Source: an uncultured Bacteroidota bacterium
GTDB taxonomy: Bacteria; Bacteroidota; Bacteroidia; Flavobacteriales; Flavobacteriaceae
NCBI GenBank assembly: GCA_913062555.1
Contig: CAJXVU010000013.1
Coordinates: 1 to 64,000, forward strand
DNA: 64,000 nt
Direction of reading: 5' to 3'
The position numbers were made by a program, and so were the translations under genes. Positions 47,388 to 56,059 of this stretch are shown here, one piece after another (positions within the stretch are counted from its first letter, which is position 1; every line of letters starts with the position of its first letter). The notes beneath the pieces were generated by a model. It was not told the DNA's origin, made no database searches, and saw only the letters and a list, made by a program, of their open reading frames with translations.

Positions 47388-47774
47388 ATTTATAAGAACT
47401 GTTATTGCTTCGAATATCAGTACCTAAAAAAAATCAATTCTCCACTAATCTTTAAAAAGTGCTGAAAATAATATTCGAATAAGCATAAAGGTCTAATAAA
47501 TATAAATGATGATCACCTCATAGCATATCTAACTAGAATTAAAAGAAAACCTAGGCGTCTCATATAACGACTTAAACAACTAAAGATGGATGCATCGTTT
47601 ATGAGATAAATTCAAAATTCCCGAAAATATTTACTTCTATTTTTTGTTTTTTAAATGTCCAATTACTGCAGTATAGACTGAAAAGATATAAATTTAATAA
47701 CCTTGAATTTCATCTAAAAAAAATATTGTTAGAAAACACCTATTAATATCTTTTTTTTAATAGATTAGGCAATG
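47388..47774. other. Gene-free stretch upstream of parA
   Basis: About 390 bases with no credible frame. It holds an imperfect long inverted repeat: TCTCATATAACGA (47558-47570) against TCGTTTATGAGA (47595-47606), one bulge. No parS-like palindrome is seen. Confidence 0.45.
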
Positions 47775-47782
47775 TATTTTTG
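47775..47782 (+). promoter_or_regulatory. parA -7 promoter element
   Basis: TATTTTTG fits TAnnTTTG and predicts a start about 16 bases before the parA ATG. The region 20 bases upstream is a T-run rather than a clear TTG. Confidence 0.4.
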
Positions 47783-47804
47783 TAACTAAAAATTAACCGA
47801 AAGA

Positions 47805-48572
47805 ATGGGTAAAATTATAGCAATTGCCAATCAAAAAGGAGGCGTTGGTAAAACAACAACATCTATAAATTTAGCGGCTTCACTTGGGGTTTTGGAAAAG
47901 AAAGTACTATTAATTGATGCCGACCCCCAAGCCAATGCAAGTTCTGGTCTTGGCATTGATGTCGATGCGGTTGTTAATGGATCCTATCAAGTACTTGAGC
48001 ATACCTGTTCTGCTGAAGAGTGTATTTTTAAAACAACTGCTCCGAATGTAGATATAATTCCTGCTCATATTGATCTAGTAGCCATTGAGATTGAACTTGT
48101 AGACAAACCAGAACGTGAGTACATGCTTAAAAAAGCAATTTCGCATTTAAAATCGGCTTACGACTATATTTTAATAGACTGCGCACCTTCACTCGGACTT
48201 CTTACACTTAATGCACTTACGGCATCAGATGCTGTGATTATTCCTATCCAATGTGAATATTTCGCACTGGAAGGATTAGGAAAGCTTCTTAACACCATTA
48301 AGAGCGTTCAAAAAATTCACAATCCCGAACTGGATATCGAAGGTTTATTACTAACCATGTATGATGCCCGTTTAAGACTCTCTAACCAAGTGGTAGAAGA
48401 AGTTCAAAAGCATTTTAACGAAATGGTTTTTCAAACCATCATTCAACGAAATGTGAGGTTAGGTGAAGCACCTAGTTATGGAGAAAGTATAATTAACTAT
48501 GACGTCAGTAGCAAAGGTGCTACGAATTACTTAAGTTTGGCAAAAGAAATTATCAATAAAAATGGCGATTAA
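47805..48572 (+). CDS. parA: Chromosome-partitioning ATPase ParA
   Basis: 255 residues. Deviant Walker A KGGVGKTT (11-18), IDADPQANASSGLG, and YILIDCAPSLGLLTLNAL as Walker B. It drives segregation of chromosome origins with ParB. No N-terminal DNA-binding extension, so it is the chromosomal (Soj-like) form. It shares one base with the parB start. Confidence 0.96.
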   Translation: MGKIIAIANQKGGVGKTTTSINLAASLGVLEKKVLLIDADPQANASSGLGIDVDAVVNGSYQVLEHTCSAEECIFKTTAPNVDIIPAHIDLVAIEIELVDKPEREYMLKKAISHLKSAYDYILIDCAPSLGLLTLNALTASDAVIIPIQCEYFALEGLGKLLNTIKSVQKIHNPELDIEGLLLTMYDARLRLSNQVVEEVQKHFNEMVFQTIIQRNVRLGEAPSYGESIINYDVSSKGATNYLSLAKEIINKNGD

Positions 48573-49471
48573 TGGCGAAGGCAACAAAAAAACAAGCGCT
48601 TGGTAGAGGACTCTCTGCACTATTACAAGACCCCTCTAACGATATTACTTCTATTCAAGATAAAAACGCCGATAAAGTTATTGGCAATATTGTTGAGCTC
48701 GATTTAAATACAATATCGGTTAATCCGTTTCAACCGCGTACAAAGTTTAATGAAGATTCACTACTTGAACTTGCTTCTTCTATAAAAGAATTGGGGATAA
48801 TCCAACCCATTACCGTTAGAAAAATCGCATTCAATAAATATCAATTAGTTTCGGGAGAACGTCGTTTTAGAGCCTCCAAACTTATTGGTTTAACGGCTAT
48901 TCCTTCTTATATTAGAATTGCTAACGACCAAGAATCGTTGGAAATGGCATTGGTTGAAAATATTCAACGCCAGGATCTCGATCCAATAGAAATTGCCCTT
49001 TCTTACCAACGTTTAATTGATGAAATAAACCTAACACAAGAACAAATGAGTGATCGTGTTGGAAAAAAACGATCTACTATTGCTAATTACCTGCGATTAT
49101 TAAAACTAGATCCTATCATACAAACAGGTATGCGAGACGGTTTTATATCTATGGGACATGGGCGTGCTATTATTAATATTGAAGATTATACCGCACAGTT
49201 AGAAATTTATGAAAAAATACTTTCTAGTAAATTATCTGTACGTGAAACCGAAAGTCTTGTAAAAAACTACCGAGAAAACAAAGTCGTTGCAGCACCTGAA
49301 AAGGTTGAAATTCCTGAGTTTGTCCAAAAAGGGGTTAAACAAATTTCGGAATACTTTGGACATAAAATAAACGTTAAAGTATCTAAGAATGGCAGTGGGA
49401 AAATTACAATTCCATTTCATTCAGAAGAAGATTTTAACAGAATAAAAAAACTGGTTAAACGTGAGAAGTAA
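48572..49471 (+). CDS. parB: Chromosome-partitioning protein ParB
   Basis: 299 residues. ParB N-terminal domain with NPFQPRTKFNEDSLLELA and the CTP-binding GERRFRASKLIGL; helix-turn-helix region MSDRVGKKRSTIANYLRLLK; C-terminal dimerisation part with a long basic stretch. It binds parS and loads the segregation apparatus. parS itself was not found nearby. Confidence 0.96.
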   Translation: MAKATKKQALGRGLSALLQDPSNDITSIQDKNADKVIGNIVELDLNTISVNPFQPRTKFNEDSLLELASSIKELGIIQPITVRKIAFNKYQLVSGERRFRASKLIGLTAIPSYIRIANDQESLEMALVENIQRQDLDPIEIALSYQRLIDEINLTQEQMSDRVGKKRSTIANYLRLLKLDPIIQTGMRDGFISMGHGRAIINIEDYTAQLEIYEKILSSKLSVRETESLVKNYRENKVVAAPEKVEIPEFVQKGVKQISEYFGHKINVKVSKNGSGKITIPFHSEEDFNRIKKLVKREK

Positions 49472-50078
49472 ATTTCTTTTTGTAATCTCATTATTGGTTT
49501 TTCCACTTATCGTTTTTTCTCAAAATAAAGACAATACAACTCGAGATAGCATAAGTTCTAAAAGCAATATTACTCAAAAATCTATAGCGAGAAAGCCTAT
49601 AAACCCTTTGTCACCAGCAAAAGCAGCCTTTTATTCGGCTGTGCTTCCGGGACTGGGTCAAGCATATAATAAAAAATATTGGAAAATTCCATTGGTATAT
49701 GGAGCCTTAGGAACTGGAATCTATTTATACATAGATAACTCAAATAAACTTGATCTTTATCGAGACGCCTATAAACGACGCCTGGCTGGCTTTACCGACG
49801 ATGAATTTTACGGAGCGAATCCCGACGGAACGCCATTATCTGCACCTAGAATATCAAATGATGGACTGATCCGCGCACAACGTCAATTTAGAAAAAATAA
49901 AGAATTGTCTTTGCTTATAACTATTGGTATTTATGCATTAAATATTATTGATGCTAACGTAGATGCGCATTTATTACAATACAATGTTGATGATAACTTG
50001 GCATTAAAACCGCATCTCAACTTTAATGAATTTGATGCTACAACAAATCTAGGCTTAACTTTAGGTTTTAAATTTTAG
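49461..50078 (+). CDS. DUF5683 protein
   Basis: 205 residues from a GTG at 49461, overlapping the parB stop by 11 bases. Signal peptide ending IVFSQ. DUF5683 core: SPAKAAFYSAVLPGLGQAYN and KYWKIPLVYGALGTGIYLY, then a second membrane span (LLITIGIYALNIIDANVDAH). Function unknown; the gene is regularly found between parB and dapB in Flavobacteriia. Confidence 0.88.
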   Translation: MRSKFLFVISLLVFPLIVFSQNKDNTTRDSISSKSNITQKSIARKPINPLSPAKAAFYSAVLPGLGQAYNKKYWKIPLVYGALGTGIYLYIDNSNKLDLYRDAYKRRLAGFTDDEFYGANPDGTPLSAPRISNDGLIRAQRQFRKNKELSLLITIGIYALNIIDANVDAHLLQYNVDDNLALKPHLNFNEFDATTNLGLTLGFKF

Positions 50079-50082
50079 ACAG

Positions 50083-50787
50083 ATGAAAATAGCATTACTT
50101 GGCTATGGAAGAATGGGGAAGGTAATTGAGCAAATTGCGCTTCAACGTGGACACTCTATTGTGATAACCGTTGATGAAAATACGTCTTCTTATGATATTA
50201 CTCAGGCAGATGTGGCCATTGACTTTAGTGCTCCAATGGTAGCTGTAGCAAACATCTCTAATTGTATTAACAATAACATCCCAGTCGTTTCAGGAACTAC
50301 AGGATGGTTAGATAGTTATGAGAAGATGGTATGCTTATGCAAAGAAAAAGAAAGTGCCTTTATTTATGCTTCCAATTTTAGTTTAGGTGTAAATATATTC
50401 TTTGAGCTAAATAAAGTTTTAGCTAAAATGATGTCCAATCTTTCTCAATACAATGTGAGTCTGGAAGAAATTCATCACACACAAAAATTAGACGCACCAA
50501 GCGGTACAGCAATCACACTTGCCGAAGGAGTTATAGAAAATTCTAATTATATTAATTGGAAACTCGGAAATTCCAAAAAATCCCATGAAGTTCCAATTGA
50601 AGCAAAACGAATTGAAAATGTTCCAGGTACTCATGATGTCAATTATAATTCGGAAGTAGATGCGATTAACATTTCTCATACGGCACATAATAGAAATGGT
50701 TTTGCTCTAGGAGCTGTAATAGCTGCTGAATGGCTCATTGGTAAATCTGGAGTTTATACAATGAATGATGTGTTAAATATTGGTTAA
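50083..50787 (+). CDS. dapB: 4-hydroxy-tetrahydrodipicolinate reductase
   Basis: 234 residues. Lysine/diaminopimelate pathway, uses NAD(P)H. Rossmann start LGYGRMGK, SGTTGW, SNFSLGVNIFFELNKVL and the catalytic segment HHTQKLDAPSGTA. Shorter than E. coli DapB (273) as in other Bacteroidota. Four bases after DUF5683. Confidence 0.96.
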   Translation: MKIALLGYGRMGKVIEQIALQRGHSIVITVDENTSSYDITQADVAIDFSAPMVAVANISNCINNNIPVVSGTTGWLDSYEKMVCLCKEKESAFIYASNFSLGVNIFFELNKVLAKMMSNLSQYNVSLEEIHHTQKLDAPSGTAITLAEGVIENSNYINWKLGNSKKSHEVPIEAKRIENVPGTHDVNYNSEVDAINISHTAHNRNGFALGAVIAAEWLIGKSGVYTMNDVLNIG

Positions 50788-50853
50788 GATATGTTATTAT
50801 TGTAACATCATTAAGCCTCTAGGTACTAACAAACAACTAAAAAAATTACAATT

Positions 50854-52410
50854 ATGACACTAATACAATGGTTTATATTGTTCCTAATAATTCAAGTAGT
50901 TCATGGGTTAGGTACCTGGAAACTATATCTTAAAGCTGGACGACAAGCATGGGAAGCCTTTATTCCTGTTTATAATGCCGTTGTTTTATTAAAAATTATA
51001 AACCGCTCTCCTTGGTGGACAATTTTGTTATTTCTCCCTATAATAAATCTAATTATGTTTCCTGTGATATGGGTTGAAACTGCGCGTAGTTTTGGTAAAA
51101 ACACAACTACCGATACCTTTTTATCAATTATAACTTTAGGGATATATAATTATTACCTAAATTATATGGTTGACGTCACTTATATTGAAAATCGTGATTT
51201 ACACCCAAAAAGTACCGCTGGAGATTGGATAAGCTCAATTTTATTTGCCATAGTTGCAGCCACCTTGGTACACACTTATTTTATCCAACCGTTTACCATT
51301 CCAACCTCGTCGTTAGAAAAATCCTTGTTGGTTGGTGATTACTTATTTGTTAGTAAAATGCATTATGGTGCGCGAACTCCAATGACTACTATCGCAGCTC
51401 CTATGGTGCACGACGCGATTCCTTTTAGTACAAAAAAGTCGTATGTATTGACCCCTCAATTGCCATATTTCAGATTTCCATCATTACAAAGTATTAAGCG
51501 CAATGACATTGTTGTATTTAACTGGCCCGTTGATACGCTTACCGTAATTACTGATCCAAATAGTGAATATTTATACAAGCCAATTGATAAAAAATCAAAT
51601 TATGTAAAACGCTGTGTTGGGGTTCCTGGAGATTCACTTGAAGTTAGAAATGGCTATGTTTTTATTAATGGGAAACAAAATGAGTTACCAGACAGAGCAA
51701 GAATTCAATTTTCATACGATATCGCTTTTAAGGGACAAGTTTCTAACGATGATGTTAATAGAATTCTATTAAGATACAATTTAACTGATGGCTTAGGTTA
51801 TGATACTATAAATGAAAATTATTATGTCCCTGCGGCAACACAAGAAGATGTTGCAAAAGCTAGGAATCATCCCAATATTGAATCCATCGAAATAAGGAAA
51901 GATATTCCGGGTAATAGGGATATTAGCGTATTCCCACATTCACCAGATTACAATTGGAATAATGATTTTTTTGGCCCTATTTACATTCCTGAAGCCGGAA
52001 AAACCATCGATATAAATGTAGATGTATTGCCGCTTTACAAACGTCTTATCACTGAATATGAAGGCAATGATTTACGTGTAGAAGGAAACCAGATTTTTAT
52101 TAATGATGCCTTGGCTAGTACTTATACCTTCAGGCAAGATTATTACTGGATGATGGGTGACAACCGTAACAACTCACAAGATGCACGATCTTGGGGCTTT
52201 GTTCCTTTTGACCATGTGGTAGGTAAACCTGTATTTATTTGGTTGAGTTTAGATAAAAACAAAAAAGGCTTTAGCAAAATTCGTTGGGATCGTATGTTCA
52301 CTACTGTTCATGGCAGTGGCGAACCTGTATCTTATTTAATTCCATTTATAGTAATATTGTTAGGCTGGTTTGGATTTAACACCTGGAGAAAACGTAAAAA
52401 AGCAAACTAG
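50854..52410 (+). CDS. lepB: Signal peptidase I with extra N-terminal membrane domain
   Basis: 518 residues. Cleaves signal peptides at the outer face of the inner membrane. The S26 domain begins at about 125; nucleophile S153 in PTSSLEKSLLVGD, lysine base K252 in YVKRCVGVPGD, and the later MGDNRNNSQDARSWGFVP. The first 120 residues (WEAFIPVYNAVVLLKIINRS, PWWTILLFLPIINLIM, ETARSFGK) look like a DUF5684-type membrane domain, which classical LepB lacks. A large insertion between residues 260 and 400 is also beyond the E. coli length. Confidence 0.93.
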   Translation: MTLIQWFILFLIIQVVHGLGTWKLYLKAGRQAWEAFIPVYNAVVLLKIINRSPWWTILLFLPIINLIMFPVIWVETARSFGKNTTTDTFLSIITLGIYNYYLNYMVDVTYIENRDLHPKSTAGDWISSILFAIVAATLVHTYFIQPFTIPTSSLEKSLLVGDYLFVSKMHYGARTPMTTIAAPMVHDAIPFSTKKSYVLTPQLPYFRFPSLQSIKRNDIVVFNWPVDTLTVITDPNSEYLYKPIDKKSNYVKRCVGVPGDSLEVRNGYVFINGKQNELPDRARIQFSYDIAFKGQVSNDDVNRILLRYNLTDGLGYDTINENYYVPAATQEDVAKARNHPNIESIEIRKDIPGNRDISVFPHSPDYNWNNDFFGPIYIPEAGKTIDINVDVLPLYKRLITEYEGNDLRVEGNQIFINDALASTYTFRQDYYWMMGDNRNNSQDARSWGFVPFDHVVGKPVFIWLSLDKNKKGFSKIRWDRMFTTVHGSGEPVSYLIPFIVILLGWFGFNTWRKRKKAN

Positions 52411-52423
52411 TGTAGCCACACCA

Positions 52424-53047
52424 ATGAGCAATATCATTCTCCATCCAACATACTTTCCAAATATTTCTCATTTTGTCGCTATGGCAAAAGCGGATAATAT
52501 TGTGTTTGAAGTTGAAGATAATTACCAGAAACAAACTTACAGAAACAGGACCTATATTTATGGTGCCAATGGGAAATTAGCGTTAAACATCCCAATTAAG
52601 CACAGTCATAATAACAGGCAACTGTTTAAGGACGTTAAAATTGCTAACGATACCAAGTGGCAATCCTTACATTGGAAATCGTTACAAAGCGCTTATAGAA
52701 CCTCTCCTTTCTTTGAGTATTTTGAAGATGATCTGGCTCCTTTATTTCATTCAAAACAAGACTATATATTAGACTTTAATTTTAAGTGCTTAACTGTTAT
52801 TTTTGAATGTTTACAGACAAATCTAAACTACCTTACTTCTAAGTCTTATAAATTAGAATTTAGTGAAGGCTTAGATTTTCGATTTCTTGTCAATGCACGT
52901 AAAGAAAAAGAAATTCCCTTCACCCCTTATACCCAAGTTTTCACTAATAAGTACGCTTTTATTAATAATTTGAGCATTTTAGATTTACTTTTTAATGAAG
53001 GCACAAACGCTGTGGAATATTTAGAATCACAAAATTTAGGATTGTAA
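52424..53047 (+). CDS. WbqC-family protein
   Basis: 207 residues from the ATG at 52424 (14 bases after lepB); an earlier start would lie inside lepB. WbqC pattern: HPTYFPNISHFVAMAKADNI, FEVEDNYQKQTYRNRTYIYG, NGKLALNIPIKHSHNNRQ, WQSLHWKSLQSAYRTSPFFE. Named after an O-antigen cluster gene; probable glycine/amino-acyl transfer function is unproven. Overlaps the next gene by one base. Confidence 0.9.
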   Translation: MSNIILHPTYFPNISHFVAMAKADNIVFEVEDNYQKQTYRNRTYIYGANGKLALNIPIKHSHNNRQLFKDVKIANDTKWQSLHWKSLQSAYRTSPFFEYFEDDLAPLFHSKQDYILDFNFKCLTVIFECLQTNLNYLTSKSYKLEFSEGLDFRFLVNARKEKEIPFTPYTQVFTNKYAFINNLSILDLLFNEGTNAVEYLESQNLGL

Positions 53048-53355
53048 TGCTTCAACCAATACTACACTATGGTATTCATTTTGTACTTCCATTGTGTATT
53101 GCTTTAACATGCTTTAAAACGAAATGGAAGTTAGCATACCTCATAATGCTTTGTACCATGCTCATTGATTTAGACCATTTATTGGCTATTCCTGTTTTTA
53201 ACCCTGAGAGATGTAGCATCAATTTTCATCCCCTACATTCGTATGTTGCAATTGTTGTATATTTCTTAATGTTAATTCCTAAAAAAACGAGAATTCTAGG
53301 CTTAGGCTTGTGTATACATATTCTTGCAGATTGGGTAGACTGTTTACTTATGTAG
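53047..53355 (+). CDS. DUF6122 membrane protein
   Basis: 102 residues, four hydrophobic segments, with the conserved start LQPILHYGIHFVLPL, the motif LIDLDHLLAIPVF and HPLHSYVAI, and a final HILADWVDCLLM. His/Asp-rich motifs resemble the metal-dependent membrane hydrolases of the YdjM type, but no activity is known. It converges with, and overlaps by 12 bases, the endonuclease/phosphatase-family gene. Confidence 0.85.
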   Translation: MLQPILHYGIHFVLPLCIALTCFKTKWKLAYLIMLCTMLIDLDHLLAIPVFNPERCSINFHPLHSYVAIVVYFLMLIPKKTRILGLGLCIHILADWVDCLLM

Positions 53356-54369
53356 GCTTACTTTGGTAAGTATAGGGTAATGATCGGAAAGCTTTTCTTC
53401 AAAAGTTTTAAAACCATTCACCTTAAAAGCATTATCAACAAGGATAAAATCAATTCTGATAGGGAAATATTTAAAATCGAAACTACGTCCAAATCCATTA
53501 CCAGCCTCATGAAAAGCATCAATTAAATCGCCCTTTATTTCCTTGTACACATAAGAATATGGTGTATTATTAAAATCACCACAAACCACAAGTTTATAGG
53601 GGGAGCCCTGCTTATGCTTCACAAACAGTTCTGTTTGTAACTGCTGCATTTCAAAGGTCTCTCTTACCCGCTTTATTAGCGCTTCAGAATCCGCATTTTT
53701 TAAATTTTCAACATCAGCATCAATTCGCAACGATTGCAAATGCACATTATAAATTCGGATGGTGTCTTCCCCTTTAACAATATCGGCGTAAATAGCATTA
53801 TTTGCAGTATTAGGAAAAGCGATAGATCCTGAATCTACAATTGGATACTTCGAAAAAATGGCTTGACCATATTTTATCCGCGTTCCAGAAAGTGCTTCAA
53901 ACTTATACTTATAAAATGACAAATCTACATTATCATGAGGATGATACTCTTGAAAGCTAATAATATCCGGGGCTGCATCCTTTATTAACTTGACAATATT
54001 CGTTTCAACATGGTCCTCAGGAATCCAATTATACAGATTAAATAAGCGCACATTAAAATTCATGATAGCAATGTTATCACTGTCCTCTATATTCGTTGAA
54101 GATGTAAATTTATAAAGAGAAGTTACATGATTGTAACCCAATACAAGAACTAATAATGATACTAAAAGATGTTTCTTTACTTTAAGCAGCCAATACACCA
54201 TAAATAGAACATTCAGTATAATAAGTAATGGTACAGCAAGGCTTAAAATTGAAAGAAAGGCAAAAGATTTTGGTGCAACATATGGCAAGAGATATGACAA
54301 TAATAGCATTGCAGCAACAAGTGAATTGAAGAAGAAAATGATTTTATTAATCCCTTTTAACTTCTTCAT
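53344..54369 (-). CDS. Endonuclease/exonuclease/phosphatase-family membrane protein
   Basis: 341 residues. Three N-terminal membrane spans, then the EEP catalytic fold: IAIMNFNVRLFNLYNW, IISFQEYHPHD, VVCGDFNNTPYSYVY and KLSDHYPILT. Active-site residues N, E, D/N and DH are present. In this family the reaction may be on nucleic acid, sphingolipid or phosphoinositide; membrane anchoring outside suggests a lipid or extracellular-nucleic-acid role. Last gene of the minus-strand run. Confidence 0.9.
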   Translation of the reverse strand: MKKLKGINKIIFFFNSLVAAMLLLSYLLPYVAPKSFAFLSILSLAVPLLIILNVLFMVYWLLKVKKHLLVSLLVLVLGYNHVTSLYKFTSSTNIEDSDNIAIMNFNVRLFNLYNWIPEDHVETNIVKLIKDAAPDIISFQEYHPHDNVDLSFYKYKFEALSGTRIKYGQAIFSKYPIVDSGSIAFPNTANNAIYADIVKGEDTIRIYNVHLQSLRIDADVENLKNADSEALIKRVRETFEMQQLQTELFVKHKQGSPYKLVVCGDFNNTPYSYVYKEIKGDLIDAFHEAGNGFGRSFDFKYFPIRIDFILVDNAFKVNGFKTFEEKLSDHYPILTKVSLHK

Positions 54370-54374
54370 ATCCC

Positions 54375-55259
54375 TTACTTTTTGCCAGCCTTGAATAAGA
54401 ATTCTTTTTCCACTTTGCTTAAACTTTCGTAGCCGCTTTTGCTTATTTTGTCTAATATAATATCTATTTGTTTCTGATTATTAAACTCATCAAACTCGTG
54501 TTTAGTGTGTCCTGCAAGTTTATCGCTCTTTTTTCGTTTATGTACTGTTTTTAAAGGTGAGCGTTTTTTCTTGGAAAAAAAGTTAGAAACAGCATCCATA
54601 ACCCGTTCAAAACCCTTACCTATATCCGTTCCTTTTTTTAATTGAACAGCATAAAAGTATCCCAAAAGATCACCTCCCAAATGCGCCACATTACCTCCTG
54701 GGTTTCCATTAAACAAACCAAGGATATCCAATGCCACTATTAATAACCCAACATATAACAGCTTAATATTGAAGCTAACAATTCGAATTTCCTTATTTGG
54801 CATATAAGCACATAAAAACACCAATACCGCTCTTACTCCAGCTGAAGCACCCACTAATGGTCCTGCCAATTTTAAGATGCCATTTGGAAACAAGGTGTAA
54901 ATTAATACATATGAAATTCCGCCAAAAATAATTCCTAAAAAATAGATATTAAGTGATAGTTTGACACTAAATAAATTGGAAAATGAACGTCCCACAAAAT
55001 ACAATACAAAAACATTAAAAAAGAGATGCCAGAAATCGACATGTGTAAATCCATAACTTAAAACGGACCAGGGTTTAACAATAAACTCTGAAAAATCTTT
55101 AGGTAAAGCCAACCATATTAAACTTTCAGCTCTTGCCAAATGTAAAATAATCGACAATAACCATCCAATAACGTATACCCCAATATTTACAGCAATTATT
55201 TTTTCAAAAACTGTTAGGCGTTTTAATTTATCTTGTATGTCATAATTAAGTGATGTCAT
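54375..55259 (-). CDS. Rhomboid intramembrane serine protease (downstream copy)
   Basis: 294 residues. Six membrane segments, catalytic serine in LVGASAGVRAVL (GxSxG), catalytic histidine in AHLGGDLLGYF. C-terminal 80 residues are a basic cytoplasmic tail ending FLFKAGKK. Its start abuts the stop of the other rhomboid gene, so the pair is translationally coupled. Confidence 0.93.
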   Translation of the reverse strand: MTSLNYDIQDKLKRLTVFEKIIAVNIGVYVIGWLLSIILHLARAESLIWLALPKDFSEFIVKPWSVLSYGFTHVDFWHLFFNVFVLYFVGRSFSNLFSVKLSLNIYFLGIIFGGISYVLIYTLFPNGILKLAGPLVGASAGVRAVLVFLCAYMPNKEIRIVSFNIKLLYVGLLIVALDILGLFNGNPGGNVAHLGGDLLGYFYAVQLKKGTDIGKGFERVMDAVSNFFSKKKRSPLKTVHKRKKSDKLAGHTKHEFDEFNNQKQIDIILDKISKSGYESLSKVEKEFLFKAGKK

Positions 55260-56033
55260 TTAATTCCAACGGTGTTTATTAAATTGATCTTTTTTCCAAA
55301 AATACATGATTACAAACCCTGTTAATGCTCCCCCAACGTGGGCCATATATGCTGTATTACTCGGACTAAAAAATGATTGTCCGGTTAATCCTGAAATTAA
55401 ATCTAATATAATAATAGCAGGAATAAAGTACTTTGCTTTTATAGGTATTGGTAAAAAGATTAACATCAATTTCGCCTCTGGATTCATCATTCCAAATGCT
55501 GCAAGAATCCCCATAATACACCCCGAAGCTCCAACCATAGAAGCATTATAAATTGGAAATGCTTCTTTTAACATTGCAAATTGCCCACTTCCAATTCCAT
55601 CTATGGCTTTATTTGAGGTAAACATTTGAACTATTTGATCACTGGTTAACCCACTATCTATCAAATCAGAGTATATCGGTAAATAATTAAAATAATAATA
55701 TCCAAGCTGAAACAAAACAGCTCCAAGGCCAGCCGACAGATAGATAAATAAGAATTTTTTACTTCCTAGTTGCCTTTCTACTGGTGTTCCAAACATCCAG
55801 AGCGCAAACATATTAAATAAAATATGCATGATACTAAAATTAGTGATACTTGCCCCACCATGCATAAACATATGAGTGAAAATTTGCCAGGGTTGGAATA
55901 ATTCGTTTTTCGGAAAATATAGTGCAAACCAACTATAAAATAAATCTCCATTATTTCCAACGGCCATGGTGCCGATAAACATAATTACATTTATAATTAA
56001 TAAATGCTTAACTGTATTTGATATCCCTCTCAT
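55260..56033 (-). CDS. Rhomboid intramembrane serine protease (upstream copy)
   Basis: 257 residues, classical size. Serine motif MVGASGCIMGILAAFG, histidine motif YMAHVGGALTGF, and the loop-1 segment FTHMFMHGG. It follows mutL by 26 bases. Two rhomboids in tandem are well known in Bacteroidota; their substrates are not. Confidence 0.94.
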   Translation of the reverse strand: MRGISNTVKHLLIINVIMFIGTMAVGNNGDLFYSWFALYFPKNELFQPWQIFTHMFMHGGASITNFSIMHILFNMFALWMFGTPVERQLGSKKFLFIYLSAGLGAVLFQLGYYYFNYLPIYSDLIDSGLTSDQIVQMFTSNKAIDGIGSGQFAMLKEAFPIYNASMVGASGCIMGILAAFGMMNPEAKLMLIFLPIPIKAKYFIPAIIILDLISGLTGQSFFSPSNTAYMAHVGGALTGFVIMYFWKKDQFNKHRWN

Positions 56034-56059
56034 TATATGCTGAATTTATTCAGTATTTT

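Noticed and set aside
47335-49471. parS site or replication origin near parAB
   Set aside because: I looked for a TGTTTCACGTGAAACA-like palindrome and DnaA-box clusters by eye and found none.
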